Assembly (NCBI GenBank): GCA_900074885.1
Contig: FJUW01000023.1
Location: 456,319 to 520,318, forward strand
Source of the DNA: Rhynchosporium graminicola
Lineage: Eukaryota > Ascomycota > Leotiomycetes > Helotiales > Ploettnerulaceae
Length of the DNA: 64,000 nucleotides
Direction: 5' to 3'
The translations under genes and the position numbers were made by a program. Shown piece after piece: positions 1 to 11,186 of the stretch; positions within the stretch are counted from its first letter, which is position 1, and every line of letters starts with the position of its first letter. The notes under the pieces were generated by a model. It made no database searches, was not told the DNA's origin, and was given only the letters and a program-made list of their open reading frames with translations.

Positions 1-1909
1 AGTCACCAGTTGGGATTGTGAATAATCAAATTCAAACTCAACGTCAAACTCAAAATCCGGGATCTTCAGCCTTTCGAGATCGCATCTACACTCCCGTCCC
101 TACGAACCAGAACGGCCCATCCCCACTACTAGACTACAACGACAGCAATCAAACCACCACCATCCGCCACGGCTCGGGCCTCCCGCAACACTATTTTGAC
201 AAGATGAGCGGCGCCAACGACATTAATGAGCAGGAAGCATTGGCCAGGGACTATATCCCTACACTGGATGTAAGTTGCGTGAGGAATACTGCCGTTGTAC
301 AAACACGGGTTAACACGTTGTAGGGTCCCTTGGTTGGAGGGAAGAGGAGCAGTCTAGCTATCACCGATGAATACGCAAAGGCAGACCCAATATACGTGGC
401 AAAGACAGCTGTGAGTATATCTGCAGACTTCAATTAGGCTTGGGCTGATTTGTGCTAGGCATTACCACAGCAGTACTCGCATTATCGACAGATACTTGGA
501 GATGGTAATTGTGGATGGAGGGGTAAGATATTCTCAAGCAACGTCATGATGCACACTCTGCTATGAAACAATTCTAATCTACTGTTCTAGCTGCTGGATT
601 TGCCTACTTCGAAACCCTGCTGCGACAACAGGACAAGGACCAATTGGAAATGGAAATGGCACGCATGATCTCTCTGAATAACCTCCTCACGACTGTTGGA
701 GGATTTGAATCATGGCTATTCGAAGACATGGTGGAAGAGACGATAAACCTTCTGAAGGACATTGCAGACTTGGTGGAAACAGCGCCTCGAGAAGCGGAGA
801 AATTACTGCTGGAGCGATTCAACAACAAGGAGATATCCGACGCCATCGTGTATCACTTCAGACTTCTCGCAAGCTCATGTCTCAGGTCAAACCCTCCACT
901 ATACCAAGGGTTCATTCCAGATGTCGGCATCGACGAATATCTAAAGAATGGCATGTTAATTCCCAACCAGGAGATCGATCATTTAGGAATGACCCTCCTG
1001 ATTGATGTTCTGTTGAAGCCAATTGGGTTTGCAGTGGAGATACTATATCTCGACAGGAGTCCAGGATCACAAGCCAACAGCCATCTTTTCCAAACAGAAG
1101 ATGCCAATGGCATCCCAACAAATCCCAATGGACCTATGATCTATCTGTTGTACAGACCAAGCCACTACGACATTCTGTACAAAGAACAAGGCAACGTTGC
1201 ACAAGCGATTGCAGAGGCTACACAAGACACAAACCTCCAAGTCAACCGAGCCATCAACTTTAGCCATCAGACATTCCAGAGCATTCCCGTATCAATGGGA
1301 GGATTTTCCTTGATGGACATGTCCCTCATGTCCTGTATACCTGGCCTCTCACTCGGCCCTCAACCATCACATCACGGATTTCCTGCACACTATACAAATC
1401 AAATCGACACCTACTCACCATCTCCAACATCCGCATCAATTTCTCCGATTTCCCCTGGCGCTTCTTCGGCAACTCCCTCAAACGCGAACATCCCGGCTTC
1501 TTTTCCCGCGCAACCGCCGCCCCCAAGCTCGCTAACCTCACCAACCCTTACCACATCTCACCCAGCCTTTCCCAACCCCACAACACAACTCCCCATACAC
1601 ACTCACATTCCGCCCCTCCCACAAAAACATCGGCCATCTCTGCTCTCTCATCACTCCCTATCGGCCCATTCAACGGATGTGCTCTCGTCACCCGTTTCGG
1701 CCACTGCCAAGTCCAGCCAGTTTCGTCCCAGCAGATACGAGTGGGAGGCTGCAGCCGCAACCGATTGGCAAGAATCGCCTATCGTGTTCCAGACGTCGAC
1801 GTTCAAGAATAGTCATTACAATACGGCACATTATAATAATCCGAATTTCCAACCGGAGGAATGGTCCCCTGAATCCGAAGACCCGCCGGTGAGGAAGCGG
1901 TCTACTTAG
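1..1909 (+). CDS. Otubain-like deubiquitinase (peptidase C65), 5' end off the window
   Basis: A cysteine protease of the otubain family, expected to cleave ubiquitin chains (usually K48-linked) in the cytosol or nucleus. I read four exons: up to 269, 324-410, 459-522 and 591-1909, with introns 270-323, 411-458 and 523-590, all GT/AG. The joined frame shows the family core: a PTLDGPLVGGKRSS-like N-terminal segment, the catalytic loop GDGNCGWRAAGFAYFE spanning the exon 3/4 junction (Cys codon 510-512, Asp codon 501-503), and a late RPSHYDILY containing the catalytic His (codon 1163-1165). After about 1250 there is a long Pro/Ser/Thr-rich tail that is poorly conserved in the family. The frame stays open to base 1, so the start is probably upstream. 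An internal ATG at 204 is the first in-window alternative, but it would drop residues that look coding. Confidence 0.9.
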
Positions 1910-2434
1910 CTGCCGCTGCAGATTAGAGCAGGAAGGTCGTCGGGTCCGGTCTCGAATGAGGCAACGAGACGAGACGAGGCGCATGAGGCGTATGGATGTA
2001 TGTTATATAATGGCGCGGGCATTTTGACAGTGGCATAGCACGGCATGGCATGCATGCGTTGGGCTCTTACTTGGCATTACACTACATAGCATTGCATAAT
2101 CGGACAAAAAAGGAGAGCGTGTGAAAACAGAAGATGTAATGAGGGCGACGAAATAATGACACTTATGACATCTTATAATATTATCACCATACATTGAATA
2201 ACTAGCATAACATCTTATAATATTATCATCATACGCTAATTACCGCCGGAGGACACTGTGCTTCTGTTTATCAACATCGAAACTGATTGATACTCGGAAT
2301 CTATTCACACTATACCACATCCAAACACACGAGATACGACACGACATGATACTGCATTACACATAGACATGCGACCACGACCGCGGAGACTCTATCTTGT
2401 ATATCTGGGCGCCTATCTACTTGTCTTGTGGCGT

Positions 2435-2805
2435 TCATTTGATCTTCTGCCTACCTCTGAAAAACGTAGGTTTTTGATCATCAAAGTATTCGCAGGCAAG
2501 TTCTCACTCACCCTCTGCCTTCGACGACTTTCTTGATATAGTCAGGTGAGAAACGGGGTTCGCTTTAGTTTTACATATAGTGTTGGAAGATAAAATCGCA
2601 AGCCTGTGTTTTTTTGACTTGTATTGTCGTTTTTCTACTTCGTGGTTGCATTTTTCAGGGGCTTGTTGATTTTGAGGGTTTGGTTTTGGTTTTGGTTTTT
2701 TTTTTTTTTTTTGGATATTATTGTTCTATTTGATTTTACTGGAGTGGGTGGGGGATTGTATTTGTGTTTGGGTCTTGGTGCTGGGTTTTTGTTGTGGTGA
2801 TTCAT
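2435..2805 (-). CDS. Possible small spliced gene of unknown function
   Basis: A tentative three-exon model on the minus strand: exon 1 from ATG 2805 to 2639, exon 2 2562-2512, exon 3 2456-2435 with stop TGA. The second intron (2511-2457) has a good GTGAGT donor and TTTTTCAG acceptor. The exon 2/3 junction gives a smooth basic C-terminus (EPRFSPDYIKKVVEGRGGRQ, then KIK and stop) with coding-like codon choice. The first intron is weaker because its acceptor is AAAG, and exon 1 is low-complexity (Pro, Lys, Asn). The protein would be about 80 residues, basic and not recognised. A CT-rich leader and a TATATATA lie upstream at about 2830-3110 on this strand. It may instead be only the two 3' exons of a differently structured gene. 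Confidence 0.25.
2696..2712. repeat. T17 homopolymer
   Basis: A run of 17 T on the + strand, preceded by GGTTTT units. On the minus strand it forms a lysine-coding A run in the candidate small gene. Confidence 0.9.
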
Positions 2806-4132
2806 TGTCTTTGTTGATGTTTGGACGAGGTTTTTACATGATGTACGGTGCTTGATCTAGGGTAGGGTTACTTAGGTCTATTATAGATCCAGATATAGAT
2901 GGGAAGGGAGCTGTGGGTCTAGATTGCGAGTGAAGATGGGAAGAAGGTGTATGGAAGAAGGGGTACATGGATGGATGGAAGGATGGATAGATGGGATGAA
3001 ATAAGTTGTCAAGACACGAGAAGATACATCATGTCATTATATCAATCATGGAATAAGGAGCCCATGCTGGGTCTCAAACATGGGGGGAAAAACCAAGATC
3101 CCGAGATATATATAAAGGACTAAGCTTTGTATGTATACCCTTGTACCTGCAGTACCAAGATTGATATCTATATCCCTACGATAATTCCTCATCGTGTTTC
3201 CTGCTTCCTGCTTTCTTCACCACTATCCACTGGCACATATATACATAGCTTCATACATACACAACCTTCCCTAATCAGTGCCGATCCCTGGAACCTCGAC
3301 GAAATGGCTGTGGTGAGAGTACACAAGGTCTCATCTGAATCCTCGATGACCCTGCTGATCAAATGATTTTGAGGAGGTAGTTTTTTCAGAGACTGATTTA
3401 GCCACGCTGTTGTAGTTTGATGCGTTGAAAAAAGGAAAAGGAAATGTGGAGCGCGTGGATGAGGAACATCAGTCACGACTGAAGAGAGGGTTTGGGATAG
3501 GGGACTTGGATATAGTAGGTAGGTGGGTGTTTGTCACTCGTGCTAGCGTGGATTTGATGCTGACTGTGATTGTGTGTGATTCTTTTAGGTAGATTTTATG
3601 ATAAGAGATGAGGAAATTTCTTTACCTGATGTGATGCTGGGTGTGTTTGCTAGAATATCTCTGAGGGATGTATCTAGGTCGATAGATAGGTATATAGGAG
3701 TCTATTCCGTGAATTGGAAGTACAGATAAGTCGTTACATGGTCTCCTCGGCCTGTTTACTTTCTCGTCCTCGCTACACTTGAGGTGAGATTGAACTTCAC
3801 TAGTGTAGACAACTGTCCGTCGTTTGGAGATATTTGGTCTAGTGATATAAGTGCTCTTAATGTAAGTTGTATGTTTGGGTATATGTTATAGACGCTGTGT
3901 TACCTTCTCGCTATGCTCCGCAGTGTATGAGTCCCCCTTCGAATCTTGAATCTGCTGCTGATGCTGCTGGAAGTCATTCAAGCCATGATCTCAGTAGTGA
4001 CTTCTAGCTCGGCTGTCTCGACGATACGAGTGAGCTGTGTGCGCGACGCCGTCAGTAAAACGCTGGGCACTCTCCTTCTCGGGGTTCTACAACCTCCAAA
4101 ATGATTGGATTCGACATTGGATTTCCAGTGCT

Positions 4133-5290
4133 CTACCAGTCATTTTCCCAATCATGTCTCCAAGGTTCAGTCGCCAACTTATAAGCATCCATCAGACTCT
4201 CCGGGACATCCAAATCCTCCATGCTCACCTTAACCACACACTCCTCCCCTCCCTCCCCGACCAATCCCCTCGCAAACTCCCTAACCCATGTCCTAGCCAC
4301 TGTCCCGGGCTTCAACCTCGCCCTCAGCTGTCCCCCAGTTTTATTCTGCAAAGTCTCCAGCCACTGCCTCTTTCCCTCCCTCCTTCCCTGCTCATCAACC
4401 TTCTCCCCCAACCTCTCAGCAGCAGCCTGCGCCTCCTCAACCTTTCTGGCCAAGAACTCGATCTTGCCCTCATTAATCATCGTCCGTTCCCAGGATCCGA
4501 TTTCCTCCCCAAGATCACGCATACTGACCACTCCTTTGCCTACTAGCCCACAAGCTACAATGCGGTCGAACCATTGCATATCAGTACTGATATTCAGACC
4601 TACTCCATAGCTTGTGATGTTACGTCGTAGATGTACACCGAGCGCCGCAATTTTCCGCTCGCCGCTCTTTTCCCAAACGCCTGGGTTGGAGGTACGGATC
4701 CCGGTCAAGGTCCAGTGGGCGAGTGTGTTGATGGTGCACTGTTCGAGGAGGTGTACGTAGCACCGTACGCTGATACCTTTAGGCCATTGGCTGTAGACCG
4801 GGACATTTTTGCTCTCTAGCCCTTTCTCATTGCCCTCCTCACCATTTCCAACTTCGGCACTGGCACTGAATGTTGGGAGTGCAGATGGTATCGGAAGTGG
4901 CTTTAAATCCAAAATCGGATAAATAACCAATTGTCCCGGGCCATGGAAAGTCGTCTGCCCTCCCCTTAAAGTAGGAACCACATCCGCCCACTCGGGATTT
5001 CTAAATCTATTCGTCGTTGTCTTTCGTGAAGGCGTAAGCGGAGCTTTTAACACTTTCAGCTGCTTGGGGGTTATGTCGTCGAGTTCGCGACGACCGGTGG
5101 TGTAGACAGCTGTGGGCACGAAGGTGAGGATCGTTGGTGGGGGTGGAGAGAGGGGAGTGGGTGTTGAGAGAGAGGCTTTGTAGGCGAGAAATTGGGAGAC
5201 GAGATGGGATTGGAGACGTTGAGCGATGGGGAAAGGTGTTATGGATGGAAGGTGGATATGCCGAATCAGGATGGAGGGGAGAGTGGGCAT
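4133..5290 (-). CDS. lip2: Lipoyl(octanoyl)transferase, LipB/LIP2 family
   Basis: This enzyme transfers octanoyl (or lipoyl) from acyl carrier protein to lipoyl domains, the first step of mitochondrial lipoate attachment. It is an intronless 385-residue reading frame from ATG 5290 to a stop at 4133. The LipB core is clear: RGGQTTFHGPGQLVIYPI at about 109-126, KIAALGVHLRRNITSYGVGLNI at about 213-234 (catalytic Lys about 213), and IVACGL with the catalytic Cys at about 247. The N-terminus is free of acidic residues for about 65 positions, which fits a mitochondrial presequence. An insertion at about 130-168 (Pro/Ser then acidic) and a charged, helical C-terminal extension (about 270-385) make it longer than bacterial LipB, as is usual in fungi. 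It is convergent with the otubain gene. No sign of damage. Confidence 0.93.
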   Translation of the reverse strand: MPTLPSILIRHIHLPSITPFPIAQRLQSHLVSQFLAYKASLSTPTPLSPPPPTILTFVPTAVYTTGRRELDDITPKQLKVLKAPLTPSRKTTTNRFRNPEWADVVPTLRGGQTTFHGPGQLVIYPILDLKPLPIPSALPTFSASAEVGNGEEGNEKGLESKNVPVYSQWPKGISVRCYVHLLEQCTINTLAHWTLTGIRTSNPGVWEKSGERKIAALGVHLRRNITSYGVGLNISTDMQWFDRIVACGLVGKGVVSMRDLGEEIGSWERTMINEGKIEFLARKVEEAQAAAERLGEKVDEQGRREGKRQWLETLQNKTGGQLRARLKPGTVARTWVREFARGLVGEGGEECVVKVSMEDLDVPESLMDAYKLATEPWRHDWENDW

Positions 5291-6421
5291 TGGGAATGGA
5301 GGGTAGAATGGATGTGCAGAGCTGTTTGTTGATGTTTTCTTTAGACGAGACGAGGCGACACGAGGCTGAGTATGCGGATCTGGCTCAAACGGATCTCCAG
5401 AGTCCCTCGCCCGTTCGCCCTACAAAATCTCATATCTTCCTCATCCTTCGCAGCCTTGGTCTATCACCACAAGTCTTCCAATACAAGCAAGCGTTTGTTC
5501 GCAGCTTAATGGTAATGTTTCTCTGAAAATAGAGCACAATAATTTTTGTTCTCCCAGTGTCTGTACTACTAGTGGAGTATGGTGTTTTCATGACCATGAT
5601 GTTTGCTGTTCTGGTCTATGATACTGTACATGGTCTGAAAGGACCCAAAACTTTTCCTTGTACGAATGTTCTGGACCCATCTTTATGTTTATAATACCAG
5701 GGTCAATTGCAAATCACTATCGTTGATGCAGATAGTTTGCTGCTTATCTCTCCTTTTGTTATCATGTCTGCCAACTCGATCGATTGCAATAGATCAGCTC
5801 CAGTGGCTTGGCCGCCTTGCCATTTACGTTTCATGCATTTTCAGCTGAGAAAGCAAAGGATGAAGCTGAATTCTGGTAGCGATGTCATGCCATGCGTGTA
5901 CATGAAAGCTGAAGCAATATCCTGCTGAGGATCGAAAGGTGTGGGCGCTATTGGGCTCAACTTCTGCTTCTGGATGCTCATATGATGCGCCACATGCGGG
6001 CCAATCTCTACATTGGTATAACAGCTTTGAAGTTGATTTTTGATTTTCCATCCATTACCGTAGGTGGAGGATAGATCGCAGGGTTGCGCGTGCCACCATG
6101 GCTACATTGGTATAACTGCGCGAACTTCCTTTCTTTCTCGTGGCGTTTTTCCACCACCTTCATTTGGCAGGATAAAGGATCTCTATTGATCAGGGGCCAG
6201 AGCGAATATAGAGTATCGGTGGCAGATATGGGCGAAGCTGGCGGCAAGTCAAGAGCTGTCACTGGGCATTTCAAGTACTTCATGTCCTGCATGAATTACT
6301 TGGATCCGAAGCTCAGCTGGCAGAGCCGCATGTAGTCCGGATTATATTTGTGGCACCCCACCCGGCCATGGCCCACGAATGGCTTTGGACAATTCGAACC
6401 TCGATAATCTGAATTGACACT
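5291..6421. other. Intergenic region
   Basis: The upstream region of the lipoyltransferase gene and the lead-in to the HET pseudogene. A 15-bp sequence, CTACATTGGTATAAC, occurs at about 6008 and again at about 6102. The overlapping open frames on both strands at 6008-6335 show no family resemblance. Confidence 0.5.
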
Positions 6422-8540
6422 GTGGACGAAGCTTCTGAGCAGGACGACTTGACGGAAAATCGTGCGGAATTAGTCAGAACAGTAAAATACAAACTAGCCT
6501 TCGACGACGGTAGTCCCGCCCTAGCCGCCAAAAGGCTTCGCAATGTTATCGGCAAAGTCGTGGTAGCCAATAGGGTTATTGAGGCTAACAGGCAAGCTGT
6601 TGATGCGAAGAAGAAATACCGATTCACACCTATAACGCCAGTAATGATATCAGTCTCTTGCAGCTATTCTCTGGGAAACCCACAGATCCTCTCAAGTGCT
6701 GCTTAGTCCCAAGCAAGTTACCTTCAAGGGCAACTACACTCGGAATGCGCCCTCGCAATTACGAAGCTTTGCCCTATTTCTGGGGTATAGGAGAAGACGA
6801 GTTGCCTATCATCATCACTAGCTATATCACAGACTCGGGTCTTATCAACCCCCGCGAGAAGAACTTTCGTATCCGACTCAATTTGCAGGCAGCGCTCACG
6901 CAACTGCGTCATAAAGACAAAGATGTATGGTTATGGGTCGATGCTATATATATTGATCAAATGATGTGGTGGAGGAAACCGATCAAGTCTCCAGAATGAT
7001 TGAAATCTACAGCGAGGCCACTAGCATTTGGGTATGGCTGGGTGTTGGTGAGCCTAAAACCTGAGAATACCAGGTGGACTTTCAACTTCATCCGCCAAAC
7101 TCTGGACCTCAAACTCCTCGACGAATTTGTAGTCAATCATGCACATGCTCGCGGATGGCTCAACATTGTCAAACTGATGAAAAATAAGTCGTTTTCCCGC
7201 CGTTGGGTGATCTAGGAGCTTGCTCTGGCCAAAGAAGCCACTGTGAATTGGGGCGAGGAGACCATGCGATGGTCAGACTTTGCAGATGCCGTGGCGCTCT
7301 TTGTCACAAGCAAGACCAGATTAACAAGCTGCTCAACAAGAACTATCCTACGGTCGCGGAGTCGATTGGCGACATGAAGGTTCTGGGTGCGAATACACTT
7401 GTCGAAGCGACTAGTAATCTATTCAGAAGATCTAAAGAAGGAATTATCTTGGAAAGATTCCTGACCTTGAGACCCTTGTATCAACGCTATTGGGATTTGA
7501 AGCAACGGATCTGCGCGATATTGTTTATGCTGTACTCCTCTCGCGAAAGACACCCCCTATCCCAACACAAAAACAGCGCTTGCCTCTCCAATGTTAGAGC
7601 ACACTGCCCCTGAAGAACCGGATATACGCATAGTGCCAAACTACAAGAAAAGCCTTATGGGAGTTTGTGCAGACTTCATTGATTATTGTGTCGCAAAGTC
7701 AGAATGTCTAGATTTCATCTGCCGGCATTGGGCTCCTGTACGAGACATTATACCGCCCTCTCATATGGTTGACACCAAATTGGAGATGCCTACCTGGGTT
7801 ACTTCCATTGAAGGATCTGCGTTTGGACGTCCAGAAGCAGCACTACAGGGTCGCCGCGGCGGAGACGGCTTGGTGGGGGTTCCAAGTCGACAGAATCAGA
7901 GAAAATACAGTGCTTCCGGAAATCTGAAGCCATCAATCAGAATTTTGTAAAACCCAATTACCCCTGTCACATCTCCTAACTCCCAGCTTGGGAGAGACAA
8001 TGCTGGCTTTGAACAGCCGACGGAATGATCATGCAGGAATCTCTTGAAATGGGAGGTTTGACTTATCCTATTGAAGATAATTTGGTGAAGGTCCCGGAGG
8101 CATTGTGGCGCACTCTTGTTGCTGATAGAGGCCCCAACAATATTAGTGCCCCTAGCTGGTATCACCGTGCTTGTCTACACTGCTTAATCCATGTAACACC
8201 AAACGGTGGCCTCAGCACTGGAGTTTTGAAAGAACAGTCTGGTACTGCAACAACCATGGTTACGTTACTTAAGCGTGTTCAGCAGGTTGTTTGGAATCGC
8301 AAATTTCTCCTTTCGAAGTCGAAGAAGCTTTTCGGGCTTGCTCCCACAAATGCACAAGAAGGCGACTCGATTTGCATTTTGTTTGGTTGCAGTGTGCCGG
8401 TCGTGCTGAGAAAGATGGAGTCTGAAACTGGCACCTATTATCATTTCATCGGAGAGTCATATATTCATGGTATAATGACGGAGAGGTTTTGGAACAACTT
8501 TCGCTGGAACAGCGCCAGCATCCTTATCTGGATCAAGTAG
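6422..8540 (+). pseudogene. HET-domain (heterokaryon incompatibility) gene, decayed
   Basis: Intact HET proteins control non-self recognition and cell death after hyphal fusion. The pieces run in the correct order but in shifting frames. An N-terminal lead-in ends in KKKYRFTPITP (about 6600-6640); then come LLQLFSGKP, YEALPYFWG, NLQAALTQLRHKDKDVWLWVDAIYIDQ (6650-6959), then, after a frameshift, EIYSEATSIWVWLG (about 7000-7045), then, after another, SFSRRWVI-stop-ELALAKEATV. In that last motif the expected CAG is TAG at 7213-7215. Frame changes follow near 7310, 7470 and 7600, and the C-terminal block 8025-8540 is clean again (VPEALWRTLVADRG, WYHRACLHCL, RVQQVVWNRKF, CILFGCSVPVVLR, YHFIGESYIHG). 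The total length matches a roughly 700-residue HET protein, so this is a whole gene that decayed in place. No intron explanation fits the number of shifts. Confidence 0.9.
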
Positions 8541-8721
8541 AGTTTGAGATTCGTTGAGCTTTAAGGGGAACTGTCCTCAGTTGCGTTTTCCCAAGTTAAT
8601 TCGTGTCAAGTTCGGACAAGTTCTGTGTCTTCTCAGAGTTCAACTACATTTTCCTATTAAGCTTATGCTTCCTCCGGGCCATCAAATCCTATGAAGTGCC
8701 CAATTAATACAAAGTCTCACG

Positions 8722-9150
8722 TTAGATCATCGAACTTGATGTGTCCAATCTCTTCTCCATCCTGACGAAAATTTTCGCCATCTCCTCACATCTCATAACT
8801 ACTGCATCCAAAGTCCGGCAACACGCATCAAGTCTCTTGTCTTTTCCAACTTCTCCACATCGAGCAAGATGATATTCAGCCTACTTTCGAAACCTTTTCC
8901 AGCAAATCCTCCACTCAGGAAGGAAATGATTTAGCTGCACGTCAAATTTGACTTGCCATCGATCTTTCAAGGTCGGCGAATTGAGGTAAGATTTCCTATC
9001 ATATGCTAGAGATGCCGCCCCGCTGATCGAAATGTCGAGGCCTTCGAGGGCACCTAGAATATCGACCAGGGATTCATCAATTCGCATGACCCTGCTAAAC
9101 AATTTTATGTAGATAAAAGCAAAACCGTGATGATATCGACAAACACACAC
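8722..9150 (-). CDS. Hypothetical fragment, perhaps a two-exon or degenerate gene
   Basis: A minus-strand frame of 89 residues (9150-8881) includes SRVMRIDESLVDILGALEGL and a Trp-rich end. A second open stretch in another frame reaches TAA at 8722-8724 and contains MRCEEMAKIFVRMEKRLDTS. The two together look like the helical N-terminal region of a fungal regulatory or STAND-type protein, but I could not place a convincing intron between them. It lies between the HET pseudogene and the dehalogenase gene. It may be a relic. I do not recognise the family. Confidence 0.25.
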
Positions 9151-9208
9151 TTCGTCGACAATCTCTAACTACTCAGTATATCTCAGCAGCTTAAGATCCA
9201 TCGTAGAT

Positions 9209-9997
9209 TCAAGACTTCTCAAAAGCCCTCTCCACCTCCTCCGCAAACTCTCCCAAAGTCGTAAACGTAGCCACAAGATCCACCTCCCCTTTTACATCCT
9301 CCAACTGTCCACCCATCGCCGCTTCATCTCCACCCCTCTTAATCCACACACTCGGCTTCAAACCAAACTTCTTCGCCGGGGTATGATCATGATACAAACT
9401 CTGCGCAACCTTCAGAACCTCCTCTTTCTTTGCACCGAAACTCTTCTCGGCGTTATCAACCATGTACTGAAAATTTCTCAAATCGGGTTTATACGACCCG
9501 ATATCTTCGGCTGTGTAGATACCGTCGAATCCCACGCCGGATAAGGGCCCGGAAAGTGTGCGTGAGAAGGAGGTTTTGTCGACGTTGGAGAGGACGACGA
9601 GTTTGTAGTACTTTGATAGGATTTGCATCGCGGCTACTGTATCCGGGAAAGCAGGCCATTCCCCGATTGAGGAACCGAATTCTTTGATCTCATCTTCTGA
9701 AACATCTAGAGAGATTTGTGAGGCGATACGAGTATAGATAGCTTCCAAGACTTTTGGGTAGGGAAGAGTGGGATGTTCGATCTGGATTTGTGCTTCCAGT
9801 TTCGTGTAGGATGTTAGGATATCGAGAACGATGGCTTGATTTGGTTCTGGAGAGTTCTGTGAGGGATGGCGAGGGTCAGATTTCGGAAGTTTGGAGAGGA
9901 GTGGTTGAAGGCCTTTGTAGATCCCGAGTTCCCAATCTATGAGAGTTCCATAAATGTCGAAACTGAGGACTTTGTATTCTGTAGGGTTGAAGGCCAT
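9209..9997 (-). CDS. HAD-superfamily hydrolase, (S)-2-haloacid dehalogenase type (type II)
   Basis: Predicted cytosolic hydrolase that removes halide from short 2-haloacids, or acts on a related small acid. All four HAD motifs are present: motif I SFDIYGTLID with the nucleophile Asp at about residue 14, motif II LSNVD, motif III Lys in SYKPDLRNF, and motif IV HDHTPAKKFGLKPSVWI. I start at ATG 9997 (MAFNPTEYKVLSFD) rather than the in-frame ATG at 10093, because the extra 32 residues are polar and lie upstream of a normal HAD start. That gives 262 residues, somewhat longer than bacterial type II enzymes, as usual for fungi. The exact substrate cannot be read from the sequence. Confidence 0.88.
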   Translation of the reverse strand: MAFNPTEYKVLSFDIYGTLIDWELGIYKGLQPLLSKLPKSDPRHPSQNSPEPNQAIVLDILTSYTKLEAQIQIEHPTLPYPKVLEAIYTRIASQISLDVSEDEIKEFGSSIGEWPAFPDTVAAMQILSKYYKLVVLSNVDKTSFSRTLSGPLSGVGFDGIYTAEDIGSYKPDLRNFQYMVDNAEKSFGAKKEEVLKVAQSLYHDHTPAKKFGLKPSVWIKRGGDEAAMGGQLEDVKGEVDLVATFTTLGEFAEEVERAFEKS

Positions 9998-10904
9998 CTT
10001 CACGGATGAAATGTATGAGAGGGATTGTTTTTGATTGTTTTGTGACTTTGTGACCAAAATACTATTCTGAGATTCTGGTTTTATAAGTCTCATAGAAGGC
10101 TTCTTGACATGCGAAAGGCGTGGAGTGGGAGGCTTGCACGTGATTCGCTGTCATACTTACAGGCCAAGATGCTAATGGAGAAGATAGACTTGGCTTCTGG
10201 AAGCTTCGTTCAGACAAGTCTCATTTCATGTCATTTCGATGAAAGGCGCACGTTGTTCCCAAAAAGATGAGTGCGAGAAAGGGGGGGTGATAGTGACATT
10301 ATGTGAAATCTGGCTACCTCGCATTTGGTAAGCTGAGGTACGTTGACAAGCAAACAAGATAATTGCAGAGCGTCCAGAACAACCAATACGACATAAATAA
10401 TCAGAATTTCAAATCAAAATTTTGTCGAGGAGGGATTCATAGAAAAATTCTTCTCGAGAATAATCTCACTGCGATGTTTACCAGCTACCTTCGTCACAAA
10501 GTACGGCTCGCTAAATTCAAGCGGAACTGACCGCAACAAAACAATAGTTCAGAATATTGCGGCATAATAACCCCAACACCAACGAATATAGCTGAGATTA
10601 CGAGAAAGGAATCTAGATATTACTACGAAAGACGATTTGGCTGATGAATTTGGGTATCTTTTAGTTCATAGAATACCAGAATGAATTTATTCCAGAAGTC
10701 TTCTGATCTAATCATCCCGAATTCATCCTAGTATAGCTCCAGTATTTAGCCTAAACATGGTTACCGCTATTTAACCTTTCAATGAGATTTGATAGGAGTG
10801 TTTTAATTTTCGGACAATCACGAAGCAGGAGCATTCGCAAGATGACTTTAGTATAACGCGGTAGTCTTCAGCCCTCAGTCTGGAACATATGCGACTGATC
10901 AAAA

Positions 10905-11186
10905 ATGTGTACCTCTGTTCAATTGTCTAGGAAGACGCCTTTTGACATGCCAGATGCTCTCGCTCCTAATATTTCTAACATACGAATACAATCATCCCAG
11001 AGTATTCAACGAGTAGTTCACTTGCATAATTATCTCTTAGAATCGCTCGCGGCGCGCGCCTCTCCCAACCGAGACTTTCCTCCATCGCAAGAATCTTCCT
11101 CTGATTGCAATACCTCACAGTCTCGAGACTTTTTTGACACCGAAGCACTTAACCACATATATCAAGACCGACAAAACTCTTCATAA
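10905..11186 (+). CDS. Small unrecognised open reading frame
   Basis: A 93-residue frame from a true ATG with an AAAA context, rich in Ser, Gln and Asn, with one likely helix (QRVVHLHNYLLESLAARA). No domain is recognised, and no splice sites clearly extend it. Listed because it is the only ATG-initiated frame in this region with plausible composition. It could easily be chance. Confidence 0.15.
   Translation: MCTSVQLSRKTPFDMPDALAPNISNIRIQSSQSIQRVVHLHNYLLESLAARASPNRDFPPSQESSSDCNTSQSRDFFDTEALNHIYQDRQNSS

Larger units (their letters stand above)
1910..4132. other. Long gene-poor intergenic region
   Basis: This stretch lies between the stop codons of the otubain gene and the convergent lipoyltransferase gene. 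The + strand at 2640-3000 is rich in G and T (pyrimidine-rich on the minus strand), with T17 at 2696-2712 and a TATATATA box near 3105. This would suit a minus-strand leader feeding the small candidate gene at 2435-2805. The open frames around 3127-3476 have no coding character that I can recognise. Confidence 0.6.

Noticed and set aside
3127..3476. Open frames on both strands (79 and 95 codons)
   Set aside because: Low-complexity translations with no domain, no good start context and no splice sites linking them to other exons.
3904..3995. Minus-strand stretch coding a Gln-rich segment (DFQQHQQQIQDSKGDSYTAE)
   Set aside because: Coding-like codons and a GTAACA donor follow, but a TGA sits two codons upstream and the only possible acceptor is poor, so no gene model could be built.
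4037..4610. Plus-strand open frames of 169 and 129 codons
   Set aside because: They are shadows of the lipoyltransferase gene on the opposite strand, being Pro/Leu-rich translations of its codons.
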